Assembly: GCA_029553475.1 (NCBI GenBank)
Contig: JAKPKV010000126.1
Location: forward strand, 124,001 to 188,000
Origin: Armatimonadota bacterium
GTDB lineage: Bacteria; Armatimonadota; Hebobacteria; CAIYQO01
Reading direction: 5' to 3'
DNA length: 64,000 bases
A program made the position numbers and the translations under genes. The notes beneath the pieces were generated by a model that saw only the letters and a list, made by a program, of their open reading frames with translations, did no database searches and was not told the DNA's origin. Shown one piece after another: positions 22,973 through 32,500 of this stretch (its first letter is position 1; each line of letters begins with the position of its first letter).

Positions 22973-25402
22973 ATGTCTTGCTATCATTCTGCGCCGGAGC
23001 GCCTGGTGTTGCTGATCGGCTGTCTCCTCTGCCTGTTGGTGGGGGCGCGGGCGGCGGAGTCGAAAGACCCGCGACTGACGGCGCTCAGCCAGCGGCTTGG
23101 CGCGATCTTGCTGGAGGGCAGGCTGACCGGCGTGGCCCTCACCCCCGCGCAGCGGGCGGCGCTGGCGCATCCGCGCTACGGCGTTCGCGCGGATTACGCG
23201 GCGTGGATCGGCTACTTGCGCCAGTACCGGCGCGATCTGGAGACCTTCCAGGCGTACCGCGACCTGCCGGTGGTGGCCGCGATGTGCGATGACCCCATCA
23301 CCGTGCCGTGGCGTTTCGACGGCTGGGCCGGGGCATTGTGCGACGGCAAACCGGGCGTGGAGACGGGCCTGCGCGAAGCCGCGCGCGCCTGGGCGGCCAT
23401 CGCCGGGCCGGCCGCGGCCCCCGCTCCGCCTCGCGCCCCACGTCCTACCCTGGTGCGCGTGGGCGATGCCCTCGCCGCCGCCGCGGCCCTGATTGACCGG
23501 GAGGCGCTGGGCGCGGTGACGGCGGAGCAGCGCCAACTCCTCCAGTTCGTCATCCCGTGGATATGCCGCGGCGGCGGGCAATTCGTGAACAGGTCAAAAG
23601 GCGCGCCCTATTACGGCATGGAGATGATGTTCGCGCCGAACGACCCCTTCACCGCCGGCGATACCCATACCGCGCTCACCAAGACGCCCGTGCCGGCGGC
23701 GCTCCACAGCGTGACCGGATTGAACCGGTATCTCCACGCGCTGGCAAACCAGCCGGCGCCGGAGGAGATGCTCCTCCAGCGCGAGACCGGCGCGCACCCG
23801 GCCTTCACCTGCCGGGTGGACGCGCGGGCGATGGGCAAGGCGCTGGCGCTGCTGCGGAGCACGCTGGCGGGCCCCCAGCTTGATCGGCTGCGCGCCGACC
23901 TGCTGAACCTGGACCCGCATCAGGCGGATGTAGTGCCGCCGCCCGGCGTCACCGGCGCCCTCGTCGCCGTCCATGACACCCCCTACGGGAAGATCATCGT
24001 CGGGGGCACGGGACCGAACAGCTATACCGACGTGGACGCGCTGGCGATCTTCGACCTGGGGGGCGATGACACGTACACGTACACGCGGCCCGAGGCGCAC
24101 ATCGGCGTCCGCGGGCTGCAGGTGCTGGTGGATTACGCCGGCGATGACCTCTATCAGACGCGGGGCGTCGGCGGACCGGGGGCGGGGCTCCTCGGCATCG
24201 GCATACTCATTGATCGCGCGGGGAACGACCGCTACTGCCAGGGGCTGTCTCCGCTGCTGCAGCCGCGCGGGCAATCGCGCGCCACCCTGGTCATCCCCGA
24301 TCCGGAAGGCGTCAATACGAACCTCGTGCCGTATGCCGTCCTGTACGGCAATCCGGGGCAACCGGAGGAGCCGGGCGTGGCGCTGGACGCCGGTTTCGCC
24401 TTCGGCGCGGGGTTTTTGGGCATCGGCGTGCTGGTGGACGAAGCGGGCGATGATCTGTACCTGGGGCAAAAGTACGCCTTCGGCTGCGGTTTCTGGCATG
24501 GCGCCGGCGTGCTGCACGACGCGGCGGGGCAGGACGTCTACGCCGCCGGGCTGGCGGCCCTCGGCGCGGGCATCAACGGCGCCGTCGGTCTGCTCGACGA
24601 CCGCGCGGGCGACGACCATTACCAGTGCCTGGGCACTTTTGAAAGCGCCTATAGCGCCGGGCAGGAGTGGGACAACGGCTACATGGGGGCGGGCATCGGC
24701 TTCGGCGCCAGTTGGCGCGCGGAGAAGCGCGGGGACGCGCCGAAGCGCGCGCCCACGCTGGGCGGCGGCGTCGGCCTCGTGCGCGACGGCGCGGGGAACG
24801 ACAGCTACATCGGCTCGTCCTTCGGGGTGGCGGCGGCCTATGCGGGAGGCATCGGCGCGATTCTCGACGAAAGCGGCGATGACACCTACTTCGTGAAGCG
24901 CGGGCCGAACGGCGACAACCGCTCCGGCTGGTCGGGCAACCACGCGCTGGGCAACGGCTGTCACCGCGGCATCGGCTATCTCCTTGATCGCGCCGGCAAC
25001 GATCGCTACAGCGCCTCCGGCCTGGGCGGCGGCACCGCCTGGGATATCGCCTCCGGCTTCCTCCTCGACCTCGGCGGCGACGACGCGATGACCGATCTGC
25101 ACGGCAAGGATCTGCGCGGCAACACCGGGTGGGGCGCCGCCAAGGGGCTCGCCGTGAGCTACCACGTGGGCGGCGCCGACCGCTACGAGCGCGGCACCTT
25201 CGGCGACGCCGCCAGCATCGGCGACGGCTACCCCGGCGTCGGCGGCAATTTCTCCTTCTTCTTCGACGTAGGCCCGGATGCCGACCGCTATCCCGCGCCG
25301 CGGGCGGACAACACCGGCGTCTTGAGCGGCGTCAGCCAGTGCAAGGAGGCCGATGGGGAGGAATACCCGCAGGGCATCGGGCTGTTTTACGACGGCTTAT
25401 GA
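22973..25402 (+). CDS. Secreted repeat protein with DxxGxDxY motifs
   Basis: 809 residues. AAAGGAG lies before the ATG. The signal peptide is hydrophobic (LVLLIGCLLCLLVGARAA). After a helical N-terminal part, residues about 340-800 carry some twelve units centred on D-x-x-G-(N/D)-D-x-Y (DLGGDDTYTY, DYAGDDLYQ, DRAGNDRYCQ, DESGDDTYFV), each preceded by G-x-G-x-L-(L/V)-D. This suggests a repetitive beta-helix or RTX-like calcium-binding surface protein. It overlaps the convergent SDR gene by 6 bp. Confidence 0.7.
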   Translation: MSCYHSAPERLVLLIGCLLCLLVGARAAESKDPRLTALSQRLGAILLEGRLTGVALTPAQRAALAHPRYGVRADYAAWIGYLRQYRRDLETFQAYRDLPVVAAMCDDPITVPWRFDGWAGALCDGKPGVETGLREAARAWAAIAGPAAAPAPPRAPRPTLVRVGDALAAAAALIDREALGAVTAEQRQLLQFVIPWICRGGGQFVNRSKGAPYYGMEMMFAPNDPFTAGDTHTALTKTPVPAALHSVTGLNRYLHALANQPAPEEMLLQRETGAHPAFTCRVDARAMGKALALLRSTLAGPQLDRLRADLLNLDPHQADVVPPPGVTGALVAVHDTPYGKIIVGGTGPNSYTDVDALAIFDLGGDDTYTYTRPEAHIGVRGLQVLVDYAGDDLYQTRGVGGPGAGLLGIGILIDRAGNDRYCQGLSPLLQPRGQSRATLVIPDPEGVNTNLVPYAVLYGNPGQPEEPGVALDAGFAFGAGFLGIGVLVDEAGDDLYLGQKYAFGCGFWHGAGVLHDAAGQDVYAAGLAALGAGINGAVGLLDDRAGDDHYQCLGTFESAYSAGQEWDNGYMGAGIGFGASWRAEKRGDAPKRAPTLGGGVGLVRDGAGNDSYIGSSFGVAAAYAGGIGAILDESGDDTYFVKRGPNGDNRSGWSGNHALGNGCHRGIGYLLDRAGNDRYSASGLGGGTAWDIASGFLLDLGGDDAMTDLHGKDLRGNTGWGAAKGLAVSYHVGGADRYERGTFGDAASIGDGYPGVGGNFSFFFDVGPDADRYPAPRADNTGVLSGVSQCKEADGEEYPQGIGLFYDGL

Positions 25403-26302
25403 TCGGCGCAGCAGGGCCTCGACGTGCCGGCGCAGGCCGTCAGTGATGGGCGTCGCCGGGACGGCGAGGCCGCACGCGCGCAGCGCCCGCAGGTCGTAGA
25501 TGCGGTGGCAGAGGAAGGGCGCGGCCTCCGGGTGCTCGCGGCGGTAGTCCGCCACCGGCACCTCTTCAATGGTCAACGGCACGCCGAGCGCCTCCGCGAT
25601 GATCCGGTAATAGTGCCGCGATTCAATGATGTCCGGGCCGGCGACGTTGACGATGGCGCGCGCGGCGCGGGGGCTGGCGGCGACGCTGAGGATCGTCCGC
25701 GCGAGGTCGTCCGCGCAGACCGGCTGCTGCAGGAAATAGCCGCCGCCCACCAGGCGCAATGCTTCGCCGGCGCGCAGCCGCGCGATCAGTTGGGGATCGC
25801 GGCCATGCATCGGCAGGCAGCCGAGCTCGGAAGTCGGGCCGTAGATGTGGCAGGGGCGCACGATGGTCCAGGCCATCGCGCCGGCGTCGCCATCGAGCAA
25901 CGCCAGCTCACAGCGGCGCTTGTCGCGGCCATACGCCTGGGCCGTCTCGTAGCCCTCCGCCGCTTCCGGCTGGGGGAAGCGGCGGAGGGCGGGATCGTAG
26001 ACGAAGTCCGTCGAGATGAAGACGAAATGGGCGGCGCGATGGCGCAGCAGGCGGAGATCCTGCCGCACATCTTCGGCGTTGAAGCCGATGCAGTCCACCG
26101 CCAGGTCCCAGTGCCCGCCGGCGGCTTCCAGCGCCGCCGTCATCGCCGCGTCGTCATGGCGTTCGGCGATCAGCGGCCGCGCGCCCTCCGGCAGGGGACG
26201 CCGGCCGCGGGTGATCGCCCAGACCTCGTGGGCGGCGTCTACCGCCGCCCGCGCCACGGCTCCGCTGACGTGTCCGCTGCCGCCGATGAGCAGGATTCGC
26301 AT
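25397..26302 (-). CDS. NAD-dependent epimerase/dehydratase (extended SDR)
   Basis: 301 residues. A Rossmann start MRILLIGGSGHVSGAVAR, ISTDFVYDP (Thr/Ser region) and YGRDKRRCE (Tyr-x-x-x-Lys) define the extended SDR family. The closest resemblance is to NAD-dependent epimerases acting on nucleotide sugars or similar. It is divergent from the kinase-FGE gene. The substrate is unknown. Confidence 0.85.
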   Translation of the reverse strand: MRILLIGGSGHVSGAVARAAVDAAHEVWAITRGRRPLPEGARPLIAERHDDAAMTAALEAAGGHWDLAVDCIGFNAEDVRQDLRLLRHRAAHFVFISTDFVYDPALRRFPQPEAAEGYETAQAYGRDKRRCELALLDGDAGAMAWTIVRPCHIYGPTSELGCLPMHGRDPQLIARLRAGEALRLVGGGYFLQQPVCADDLARTILSVAASPRAARAIVNVAGPDIIESRHYYRIIAEALGVPLTIEEVPVADYRREHPEAAPFLCHRIYDLRALRACGLAVPATPITDGLRRHVEALLRRS

Positions 26303-26433
26303 GTACGGCTCGCTTTCTACTACTATCGTCTGGCCAACAAGGCTGGTGAGGCGTGCCTATTGTGGCAAGGAGGGGGGTGGGCGTCAATGGGGGTGCGGGA
26401 TTGGGGCCGGGAAGATGTCTCCCCGTGCCCTCC

Positions 26434-26462
26434 TTGCCCTGCCGGCAGATCGGGGCTATACT
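26434..26462 (+). promoter_or_regulatory. Putative promoter of the kinase-FGE gene
   Basis: TTGCCC (26434-26439), 17 bp, TATACT (26457-26462), 40 bp before the ATG at 26503. Confidence 0.5.
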
Positions 26463-26502
26463 GGCGTATATTACAGCAGCCCCTCACACGGAGTCACCGA
26501 CG

Positions 26503-28101
26503 ATGCGCTGCCTGAAATGCCCGGCGGACGGCCTCCCCGCCGACACGGTGGTCTGCCCGCGCTGCGGCGTACATTTGCCCAGCCTGCTGCGTGACACGCT
26601 GCCGATGGGCACGCTGCTGGACGGCGGGCGATATCGCATTGATTATCCCCTCGGCCAGGGGGGATTCGGCATCACCTACCGCGCCATGCACGTGGCGCTG
26701 GAGCAGCCCGTCGCCATCAAGGAATACTACCCCGACGAACTCGTCTACCGGGAGACAAAATCGCATCGGGAGACGGAATCGCACTGGGTGGGCGTGCCGC
26801 CGTCCAATCAGGAAGCTTTCCAAAAAGGGTTAGACCGCTTCACCCGCGAGGGGCAACGGCTCGCGCGGCTCAACCACCCCGGCATCGTGCGCGTGCTCAA
26901 CCATTTTGAGGAGCACGGCACCGCTTACCTGGTGATGGAATTGGTGCGCGGGCGCTCGCTACGCGACGAATTGGACGAAGCGCCCGGCGGCTGCCTGCCT
27001 GAAGCCCGCGTACGCGCCATCATGGCCGGGCTGGTGGAGGCGTTGGCCGCCGTCCACGCCGCCGACCTCCTCCACCTCGACATCAAGCCGGAGAACATCC
27101 TCCTCACCCCCGACGGCCAGCCGATTTTGGTAGATTTCGGCGCCGCCCGGCGGAGCGTTCCCACCGCCAGCAGCTCGTCCGCCCGCGCCTTCACCGCGTC
27201 GTATGCGCCCATCGAGCTGATAAATGGCGAGACCCTCGGCCCCGGCAGCGACCTGTTCGAAGTCGCCATGCTGCTGCACAAATTATTAACCGGCACGCTG
27301 CCGCCGGCCTCCTGGGACCGGTTGCTCAAGCGGCTGGACCCCTGGACGCCGGACCTTCCCGCCCCGTGGCAGGGCTTGATCGCGGCGGCGCTGCCGCTGG
27401 AACTTGACAAGCGGCCGGGGGACGTGCGGCGGTGGTGGGAGGCGGCAATGGCGCCGGCCTCGCTGCGCGACCGGTTGCTGGCGAGCATGGAATGGGTGAC
27501 GATTCCGGCCGGTGCGTTTCTGTATGGGGAGGAGAAAGAACGGCGATATTTGGAGACTTATCGGATAATGAAGTACCCCGTCACCGTGGCGCAGTACCGC
27601 CTCTTCTGCAAGGCTACCGGACGTGCGATGCCTGATCCTCCCGAATGGGGCTGGATAGATGATCACCCGATGGTCAATGTCAGTTGGCATGACGCGGCCG
27701 CCTTCGCGAAGTGGGCGGGCCTAGCGCTGCCCACTGAAGAGGAGTGGGAGAAAGCCGCCCGCGGCACCGATGGCCGGTTGTATCCTTGGGGGAATGACTG
27801 GGATGCGGCGAAATGCCACTGTTCGAAAAAAGACTGGGGAGACGCAAAGCAAACCGCGCCGGTAGGCAGCTACCCGGCGGGCGCCAGCCCTTACGGGGTG
27901 CTGGATATGGCGGGCAACGTGTGGGAGTGGTGCAATAGCTGGTATGATGATCGTAAAAGCGGCCGTGTGCTGCGGGGCGGCTCGTGGTACAACGACTTCT
28001 TCGAGAACAACTGCCGCGGCGCGATCCGCAACGACTTCTACCCGGACGACAACTGGTACAACGGCGGGTTCCGTTGTGTTGCTCTCTCGCCAGGACCGTA
28101 A
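26503..28101 (+). CDS. Ser/Thr protein kinase fused to FGE-sulfatase domain
   Basis: 532 residues. A zinc ribbon (Cys3, Cys6, Cys18, Cys21) precedes a PknB-like kinase: G-loop GQGGFG (51-56), Lys73, HLDIKPEN with catalytic Asp193, DFG 211-213. Residues about 335-528 form a formylglycine-generating-enzyme-like (C-type lectin fold) domain: MKYPVTVAQYRLF, LPTEEEWEKAARG, GNVWEWC, RGGSW. The kinase is followed directly by the FGE domain without a membrane segment. In such fusions the FGE-like domain usually serves as a sensor or ligand-binding head. Its C-terminus resembles variable regions of diversity-generating retroelements. Confidence 0.88.
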   Translation: MRCLKCPADGLPADTVVCPRCGVHLPSLLRDTLPMGTLLDGGRYRIDYPLGQGGFGITYRAMHVALEQPVAIKEYYPDELVYRETKSHRETESHWVGVPPSNQEAFQKGLDRFTREGQRLARLNHPGIVRVLNHFEEHGTAYLVMELVRGRSLRDELDEAPGGCLPEARVRAIMAGLVEALAAVHAADLLHLDIKPENILLTPDGQPILVDFGAARRSVPTASSSSARAFTASYAPIELINGETLGPGSDLFEVAMLLHKLLTGTLPPASWDRLLKRLDPWTPDLPAPWQGLIAAALPLELDKRPGDVRRWWEAAMAPASLRDRLLASMEWVTIPAGAFLYGEEKERRYLETYRIMKYPVTVAQYRLFCKATGRAMPDPPEWGWIDDHPMVNVSWHDAAAFAKWAGLALPTEEEWEKAARGTDGRLYPWGNDWDAAKCHCSKKDWGDAKQTAPVGSYPAGASPYGVLDMAGNVWEWCNSWYDDRKSGRVLRGGSWYNDFFENNCRGAIRNDFYPDDNWYNGGFRCVALSPGP

Positions 28102-28298
28102 ATTTCCCCTTATACCTTGGCGCCTTTTCCCCTTTACCCAGGCGCGGGGATGCGCCTGGATGCTGCCATGGATGGCAGCGCGGATCACTGATCGCCTCAG
28201 TTCCCGCGCCCCATTCGCGCCCCCTCCCATCCTGTGGTATGATGACAGGCGGCGCGCCGCCACATGAATGCGCGATTGCCGAGGGAAGGATTGCACCC

Positions 28299-29306
28299 AT
28301 GACGCTACGGACCAGCATCACCCCCGTGCGGTGGGAGGACGACGGCCTGCGGATTCTCGATCAGCGGCGGCTGCCGCGGGATGAGTATTATCTCGCCTGC
28401 CGGCGCCCCGACGCGGTGGCGGAGGCGATCCGCACGTTGGCGGTGCGCGGCGCCCCGCTCATCGGCATCACCGCCGCCTACGGCATGGCGCTGGCGGCGC
28501 GGGAGGCGGAGTCGCGCGAGCGCCTGCTGGCCTGCGCGGAGCTGCTGGCCGCCACGCGCCCCACGGCGGTGAACCTCTTCTGGGCGCTGGATCGCCAGCG
28601 CGCCGTGGTCGCCGCGCACCCGGATGCCGCGCCTGGGGCGCTGGCCCCGCTGCTCCTTGAGGAGGCGCGCGCCATTCACGCCGAGGATGCCGCCGCCTGC
28701 CTGGCGATGGCGGCGGCCGGCGCCGCGCTGTGCCCCGCCGGGGCGCGGGTGCTCACCCACTGCAATACCGGCGCGCTGGCCACCGGCGGCATCGGCACCG
28801 CGCTGGGCGTCATCCGCGCCGCGCGCGCCGCGGGCCGCCTCGGCATGGTGTGGGTGGATGAGACGCGGCCGCTGCTGCAGGGCGCGCGGCTCACCGCCTG
28901 GGAGTTCGCCCGCGACGACATCCCCCACCGCCTGCTGTGCGACAACATGGCCGCCGCGCTGATGGCCGCCGGCGAGGTGGACCTGGTGATGGTCGGCGCC
29001 GACCGCATCACCCGCGCCGGCGATTTCGCCAATAAAATCGGCACCTACGGGCTGGCGGTGCTGGCCCACGCGCACCAGATCCCATTTTACGTCGCCGCCC
29101 CGTGGTCCACGGTGGACCTGGCGCTGGCCGACGGCCGCGCCATTCCCGTGGAGTCTCGCGGGGAGGAGGAGGTGACGCACTGCGGCCACCAGCTCCTCGC
29201 CCCCGCCGGGACGCGCGCCTGGAACCCCGCCTTCGACGTGACCCCCGCCGCGCTGGTGACGGGCTTTATTACCGAGCGCGGGGTGGTGAAGGCGCCGGTG
29301 GGGTGA
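28299..29306 (+). CDS. mtnA: Methylthioribose-1-phosphate isomerase
   Basis: 335 residues. Family motifs are RGAPLIGITAAYG (50-62), THCNTGALATGG with catalytic Cys155, and VGADRITRAGDFANKIGTY with the catalytic Asp. It isomerises methylthioribose-1-phosphate to methylthioribulose-1-phosphate in methionine salvage. GGAAGGA lies 9 nt before the ATG. No other salvage gene is adjacent. Confidence 0.94.
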   Translation: MTLRTSITPVRWEDDGLRILDQRRLPRDEYYLACRRPDAVAEAIRTLAVRGAPLIGITAAYGMALAAREAESRERLLACAELLAATRPTAVNLFWALDRQRAVVAAHPDAAPGALAPLLLEEARAIHAEDAAACLAMAAAGAALCPAGARVLTHCNTGALATGGIGTALGVIRAARAAGRLGMVWVDETRPLLQGARLTAWEFARDDIPHRLLCDNMAAALMAAGEVDLVMVGADRITRAGDFANKIGTYGLAVLAHAHQIPFYVAAPWSTVDLALADGRAIPVESRGEEEVTHCGHQLLAPAGTRAWNPAFDVTPAALVTGFITERGVVKAPVG

Positions 29307-29346
29307 CGAGGTGAAGAGGTGAAGGGGTGACGAGGTGACGGGGGAG
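29299..29346. repeat. GAGGTGA-type repeat, copy 3
   Basis: Imperfect tandem GACGAGGTGAAGAGGTGAAG directly at the mtnA stop, as seen after other stops at 2791 and 37646. Confidence 0.6.
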
Positions 29347-29448
29347 TGAAAATTGACAATTTTCATTTGTCACTGGAGAGGCGTGTGGATGTGCGGGTGG
29401 TTACGATGACGAGTATGGGCGCCGGCGCTTGCCTCGCCGCCCGCGCTG

Positions 29449-29477
29449 TTGCACCATGACTATCGTTTTGCTATAAT
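29449..29477 (+). promoter_or_regulatory. ilvBN promoter
   Basis: TTGCAC (29449-29454), 17 bp, consensus TATAAT (29472-29477). The leader of about 70 nt holds a small hairpin (CCGAG/CTCGG) just before the ribosome site but no branched-chain leader peptide. Confidence 0.75.
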
Positions 29478-29552
29478 GAGCCACGCTTCGTCGGGCGTAC
29501 CGCTTGCACGCGGGATGCTCGAGCCGAGGAGACATCTCGGAGGAAATCGCAT

Positions 29553-31355
29553 ATGACTTCCACTACCGCACCCCCGCGGGCGGCCGTCCGCATGTCCGGC
29601 GCCCAGGCGCTTGTCGAGGGGCTGCTCCACGAAGGCGTGGAGTTCGTCTTCGGCTATCCCGGCGGCGTCCTGCTTCCCCTGTACGATGTCCTCTACGCGG
29701 CGCCCATTCGCCACATTCTCGTGCGCCACGAGCAGGGCGCGGCCCACGCGGCCGACGGCTACGCGCGCGCCACGGGCAAGGTCGGCGTCTGCATCGCCAC
29801 CTCGGGACCCGGCGCCACGAATCTCGTCACCGGCATCGCGACGGCCTACATGGATTCCATCCCGCTGGTCGCCATCACCGGGCAGGTCACCACCGGCGCC
29901 ATCGGCAAGGACTCTTTCCAGGAGGCGGACATCACCGGCATCACCCTGCCCATCACCAAGCACAACTACCTGGTGAAGGACCCGGCGGAGATCCCGCACG
30001 TCGTGCAGGAAGCCTTTTACATCGCGCGCACCGGCCGGCCCGGCCCCGTGCTCATTGACTTCCCGAAGGACATGGCCACGGCGACGATCGAGGTGGACTG
30101 GGAGGACGTGCAGATTCGCCTGCGCGGCTATCGGCCCACGGTGAAGGGCAACACGAAGATGATTCGCCGCGCGCTGGAGGAGATCCTGCGCGCCCAGCGC
30201 CCGGTGCTCTACGTGGGCGGCGGCATCATCCGCGCCAACGCCGCGCCGGAGCTGACCTACCTGGCGCGGGCGCTGGGCATCCCGGTGACGGCCACGCTGA
30301 TGGGCAAGGGCGCCTTCCCGGAGACGGACGCGCTCTACCTGGGCGTGCCCGGCATGCACGGCACGGCGTATGCGAACTACGCGCTGGACGCCGCCGACCT
30401 GATTATCTGCATCGGCGCGCGCTTCGATGACCGCGTGACCGGCGACGTGAGCCGCTTCGCGCCCAACGCGCGCATCGTGCACGTGGACGTGGACCCGGCG
30501 GAAGTGGGCAAGGTGATGCACGCCGACGTGCCGGTGGTGGGCGACGCCAAGCACGTGCTGGTGGAGCTGCTGGCGGAGTTGGCGGAATCCGGGGAGCGCG
30601 CGCGTGACCTGGCCGCCTGGCACGCGCAGATCGCCGGGTGGAAGGCGGCGCATCCGCTGAAGTGGTCCACCGATTCGCGCAGCGCCTGCGCCAGCCAGTG
30701 CGGCCGCGCCGAGCGCCCCGCGCGCTGCGGCGCCACCGCCTGCACCGGCGGCAAGGGCACGCTGAAGCCGCCCGCGATCATCAGCGCAATCTGGACGGCC
30801 ACCGGGGGGAAGGCCATCGTCGCCACCGACGTGGGCCAGCACCAGATGTGGGCGATGCAGTACTACCTGGTGGATGACCCGCATCACTTCGTCTCCTCCT
30901 CCGGCCTCGGCACCATGGGTTTCGGGCTGCCCGCCGCCATCGGCGCGCAGTTCGGCAACCCGGAGCACGAGGTCTGGTGCATCACCGGCGACGGCAGCAT
31001 CCAGATGAATATCCAGGAGCTGGCCACCGCGGTGATTCACCGGCTGCCGATCAAAATCGCGCTGATGGACAACGGCTTCCTCGGCATGGTGCGCCAGTGG
31101 CAGAAGATGTTTTACGACATGCGCTACTCGCAGGTGGGGCTGAACGTCGGCACCCCCGACTTCGTGAAGCTCGCCGAGGCCTACGGCGCGGTGGGGCTCC
31201 GCGTGCTGGACGACGCCGAGGTGCCCGCCGCCATCGCGGAGGCGCGCCGCGTCACCGACCGTCCGGTGCTCATTGACTTCGTCTGTGAGATGGAGGACGA
31301 CGTGCTGCCGATGATCCCCGCCGGCCAGAGCGTGGCGGACATGATCCTGGAGTAG
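29553..31355 (+). CDS. ilvB: Acetolactate synthase large subunit
   Basis: 600 residues. ThDP-enzyme motifs are FGYPGGVLLPLYD, catalytic Glu60 in RHEQGAAHAADGYARATG, and GDGSIQMNIQELATA with the diphosphate-binding GDG...N segment. It catalyses the first common step of Val/Leu/Ile synthesis. CGGAGGAAA lies before the ATG and ilvN follows 13 bp after. Odd feature: about 28 extra residues near position 375-400 with four Cys (ACASQCGR, ARCGATACTGG) at the boundary before the C-terminal ThDP domain. Confidence 0.95.
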   Translation: MTSTTAPPRAAVRMSGAQALVEGLLHEGVEFVFGYPGGVLLPLYDVLYAAPIRHILVRHEQGAAHAADGYARATGKVGVCIATSGPGATNLVTGIATAYMDSIPLVAITGQVTTGAIGKDSFQEADITGITLPITKHNYLVKDPAEIPHVVQEAFYIARTGRPGPVLIDFPKDMATATIEVDWEDVQIRLRGYRPTVKGNTKMIRRALEEILRAQRPVLYVGGGIIRANAAPELTYLARALGIPVTATLMGKGAFPETDALYLGVPGMHGTAYANYALDAADLIICIGARFDDRVTGDVSRFAPNARIVHVDVDPAEVGKVMHADVPVVGDAKHVLVELLAELAESGERARDLAAWHAQIAGWKAAHPLKWSTDSRSACASQCGRAERPARCGATACTGGKGTLKPPAIISAIWTATGGKAIVATDVGQHQMWAMQYYLVDDPHHFVSSSGLGTMGFGLPAAIGAQFGNPEHEVWCITGDGSIQMNIQELATAVIHRLPIKIALMDNGFLGMVRQWQKMFYDMRYSQVGLNVGTPDFVKLAEAYGAVGLRVLDDAEVPAAIAEARRVTDRPVLIDFVCEMEDDVLPMIPAGQSVADMILE

Positions 31356-31368
31356 GAAGGAGGAGGGC

Positions 31369-31884
31369 ATGGTCACTGAATTGCTGGAGACCCCGATGAA
31401 ACACACCATCTCGGTGTTGGTGGAAAACCGCCCGGGCGTGCTCGCGCGGACCGCCGGGCTCTTCTCCCGGCGCGGGTTCAACATTGACTCGCTGACGGTG
31501 AGCACCACCGAAGATCCGCACACCTCGCGCATGACGATCGTGGTGGACGGCCCGGCGGCGATTCTCGAACAGATCGGCAAGCAGCTCTACAAGCTGGTTG
31601 ACGTGATCAAGGTGATGGACCACACCGAGGACCACATCGTTTCGCGCGAGCTGGCGCTCGTCAAAGTGCATGCCGCCGACTCGGTGAAGCGCGCCGAGCT
31701 GATGCAGATCGTGGATATTTTTCGGGCGAAAATCGTGGACCTGGGGGACAAGACGATCATCATCGAAGCCACCGGCGCCAGCGACAAGATTGACGCGCTG
31801 GAGCGGCTGCTGGAAGGCTACGGCATCAAGGAGATGGTGCGCAGCGGCCGCGTGGTGCTGGTGCGCGGCAGCAGGACGACGTGA
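31369..31884 (+). CDS. ilvN: Acetolactate synthase small (regulatory) subunit
   Basis: 171 residues. An N-terminal ACT domain begins at ISVLVENRPGVLARTAGLFSRRG with the FNIDSLTVSTTED motif, and the C-terminal AHAS small-subunit domain follows. It confers Val feedback control on IlvB. GAAGGAGGAGGG lies before the ATG at 31369; an internal ATG at 31396 is a less likely start. The two genes form an ilvBN operon ended by the hairpin at 31909. Confidence 0.95.
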   Translation: MVTELLETPMKHTISVLVENRPGVLARTAGLFSRRGFNIDSLTVSTTEDPHTSRMTIVVDGPAAILEQIGKQLYKLVDVIKVMDHTEDHIVSRELALVKVHAADSVKRAELMQIVDIFRAKIVDLGDKTIIIEATGASDKIDALERLLEGYGIKEMVRSGRVVLVRGSRTT

Positions 31885-31908
31885 CGTCTCGCGGCAACGA
31901 CACGCATT

Positions 31909-31939
31909 CGAACCCCCGCTCCCGATGGGCGGGGGTTCG
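31909..31939 (+). terminator. Hairpin after ilvN
   Basis: Perfect 11-bp stem CGAACCCCCGC/GCGGGGGTTCG with a 9-nt loop. No long T-run. Confidence 0.65.
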
Positions 31940-32208
31940 TCGTTGGCAAGGTCGGCACGGTTTCGTTGACCGGGGGCGGCGGGCATTGATGCATGGCGCC
32001 GCGCCCGCCGACGGGGTGCACGCAAAAACTGTGAGACCGCACTGCTGCTTTCCCCTGTGGCGCTCCCCTCTCCCCCCGGCCCCCTCCCCGCTCAGGGGAG
32101 GGGGGAACCGGATCGAAACGCCAGCCCGTCTTCGCATGGCCACGCACTCCCCCTCCCCATGGAGGGGAGGGGGTCGGGGGGCATATGCGCCATCATAGCG
32201 TCAGCGCT

Positions 32209-32320
32209 CTTCTCGTACTCCTGCTCGTACTCGTAACTCGCAAACATCGGTGGCGATGTGTGTTGACGATGACGTTCGTCGAGTACGAGTACGAGCACGA
32301 GTACGAGCGCGAGGAAAGCG
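32209..32320. repeat. Inverted CTCGTA / TACGAG hexamer arrays
   Basis: TTCTCGTACTCCTGCTCGTA (from 32210) faces GAGTACGAGTACGAGCACGA (from 32281), so the two arrays can form a long imperfect cruciform. The 616-bp gap 31885-32500 otherwise holds the ilvN hairpin and C-rich or G-rich text (32060-32170) with no coding signal. Confidence 0.6.
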
Positions 32321-32500
32321 TCAGGTATATCGTGGCGCGTATGGGGCCGGGGGGAGCGGGGAGCGCCGGTCGAAAGGAAGCGCACAAGCTGTGCGTTCCC
32401 CCCGCCGACGGACGCGGCAGGGGAGGGGGGACGCAAGTCGAAAGAGACGGTAGTGTGTCAAAGCACAGTGACTCGCATCGAAGCTGTGGGGAGGTCGCGT

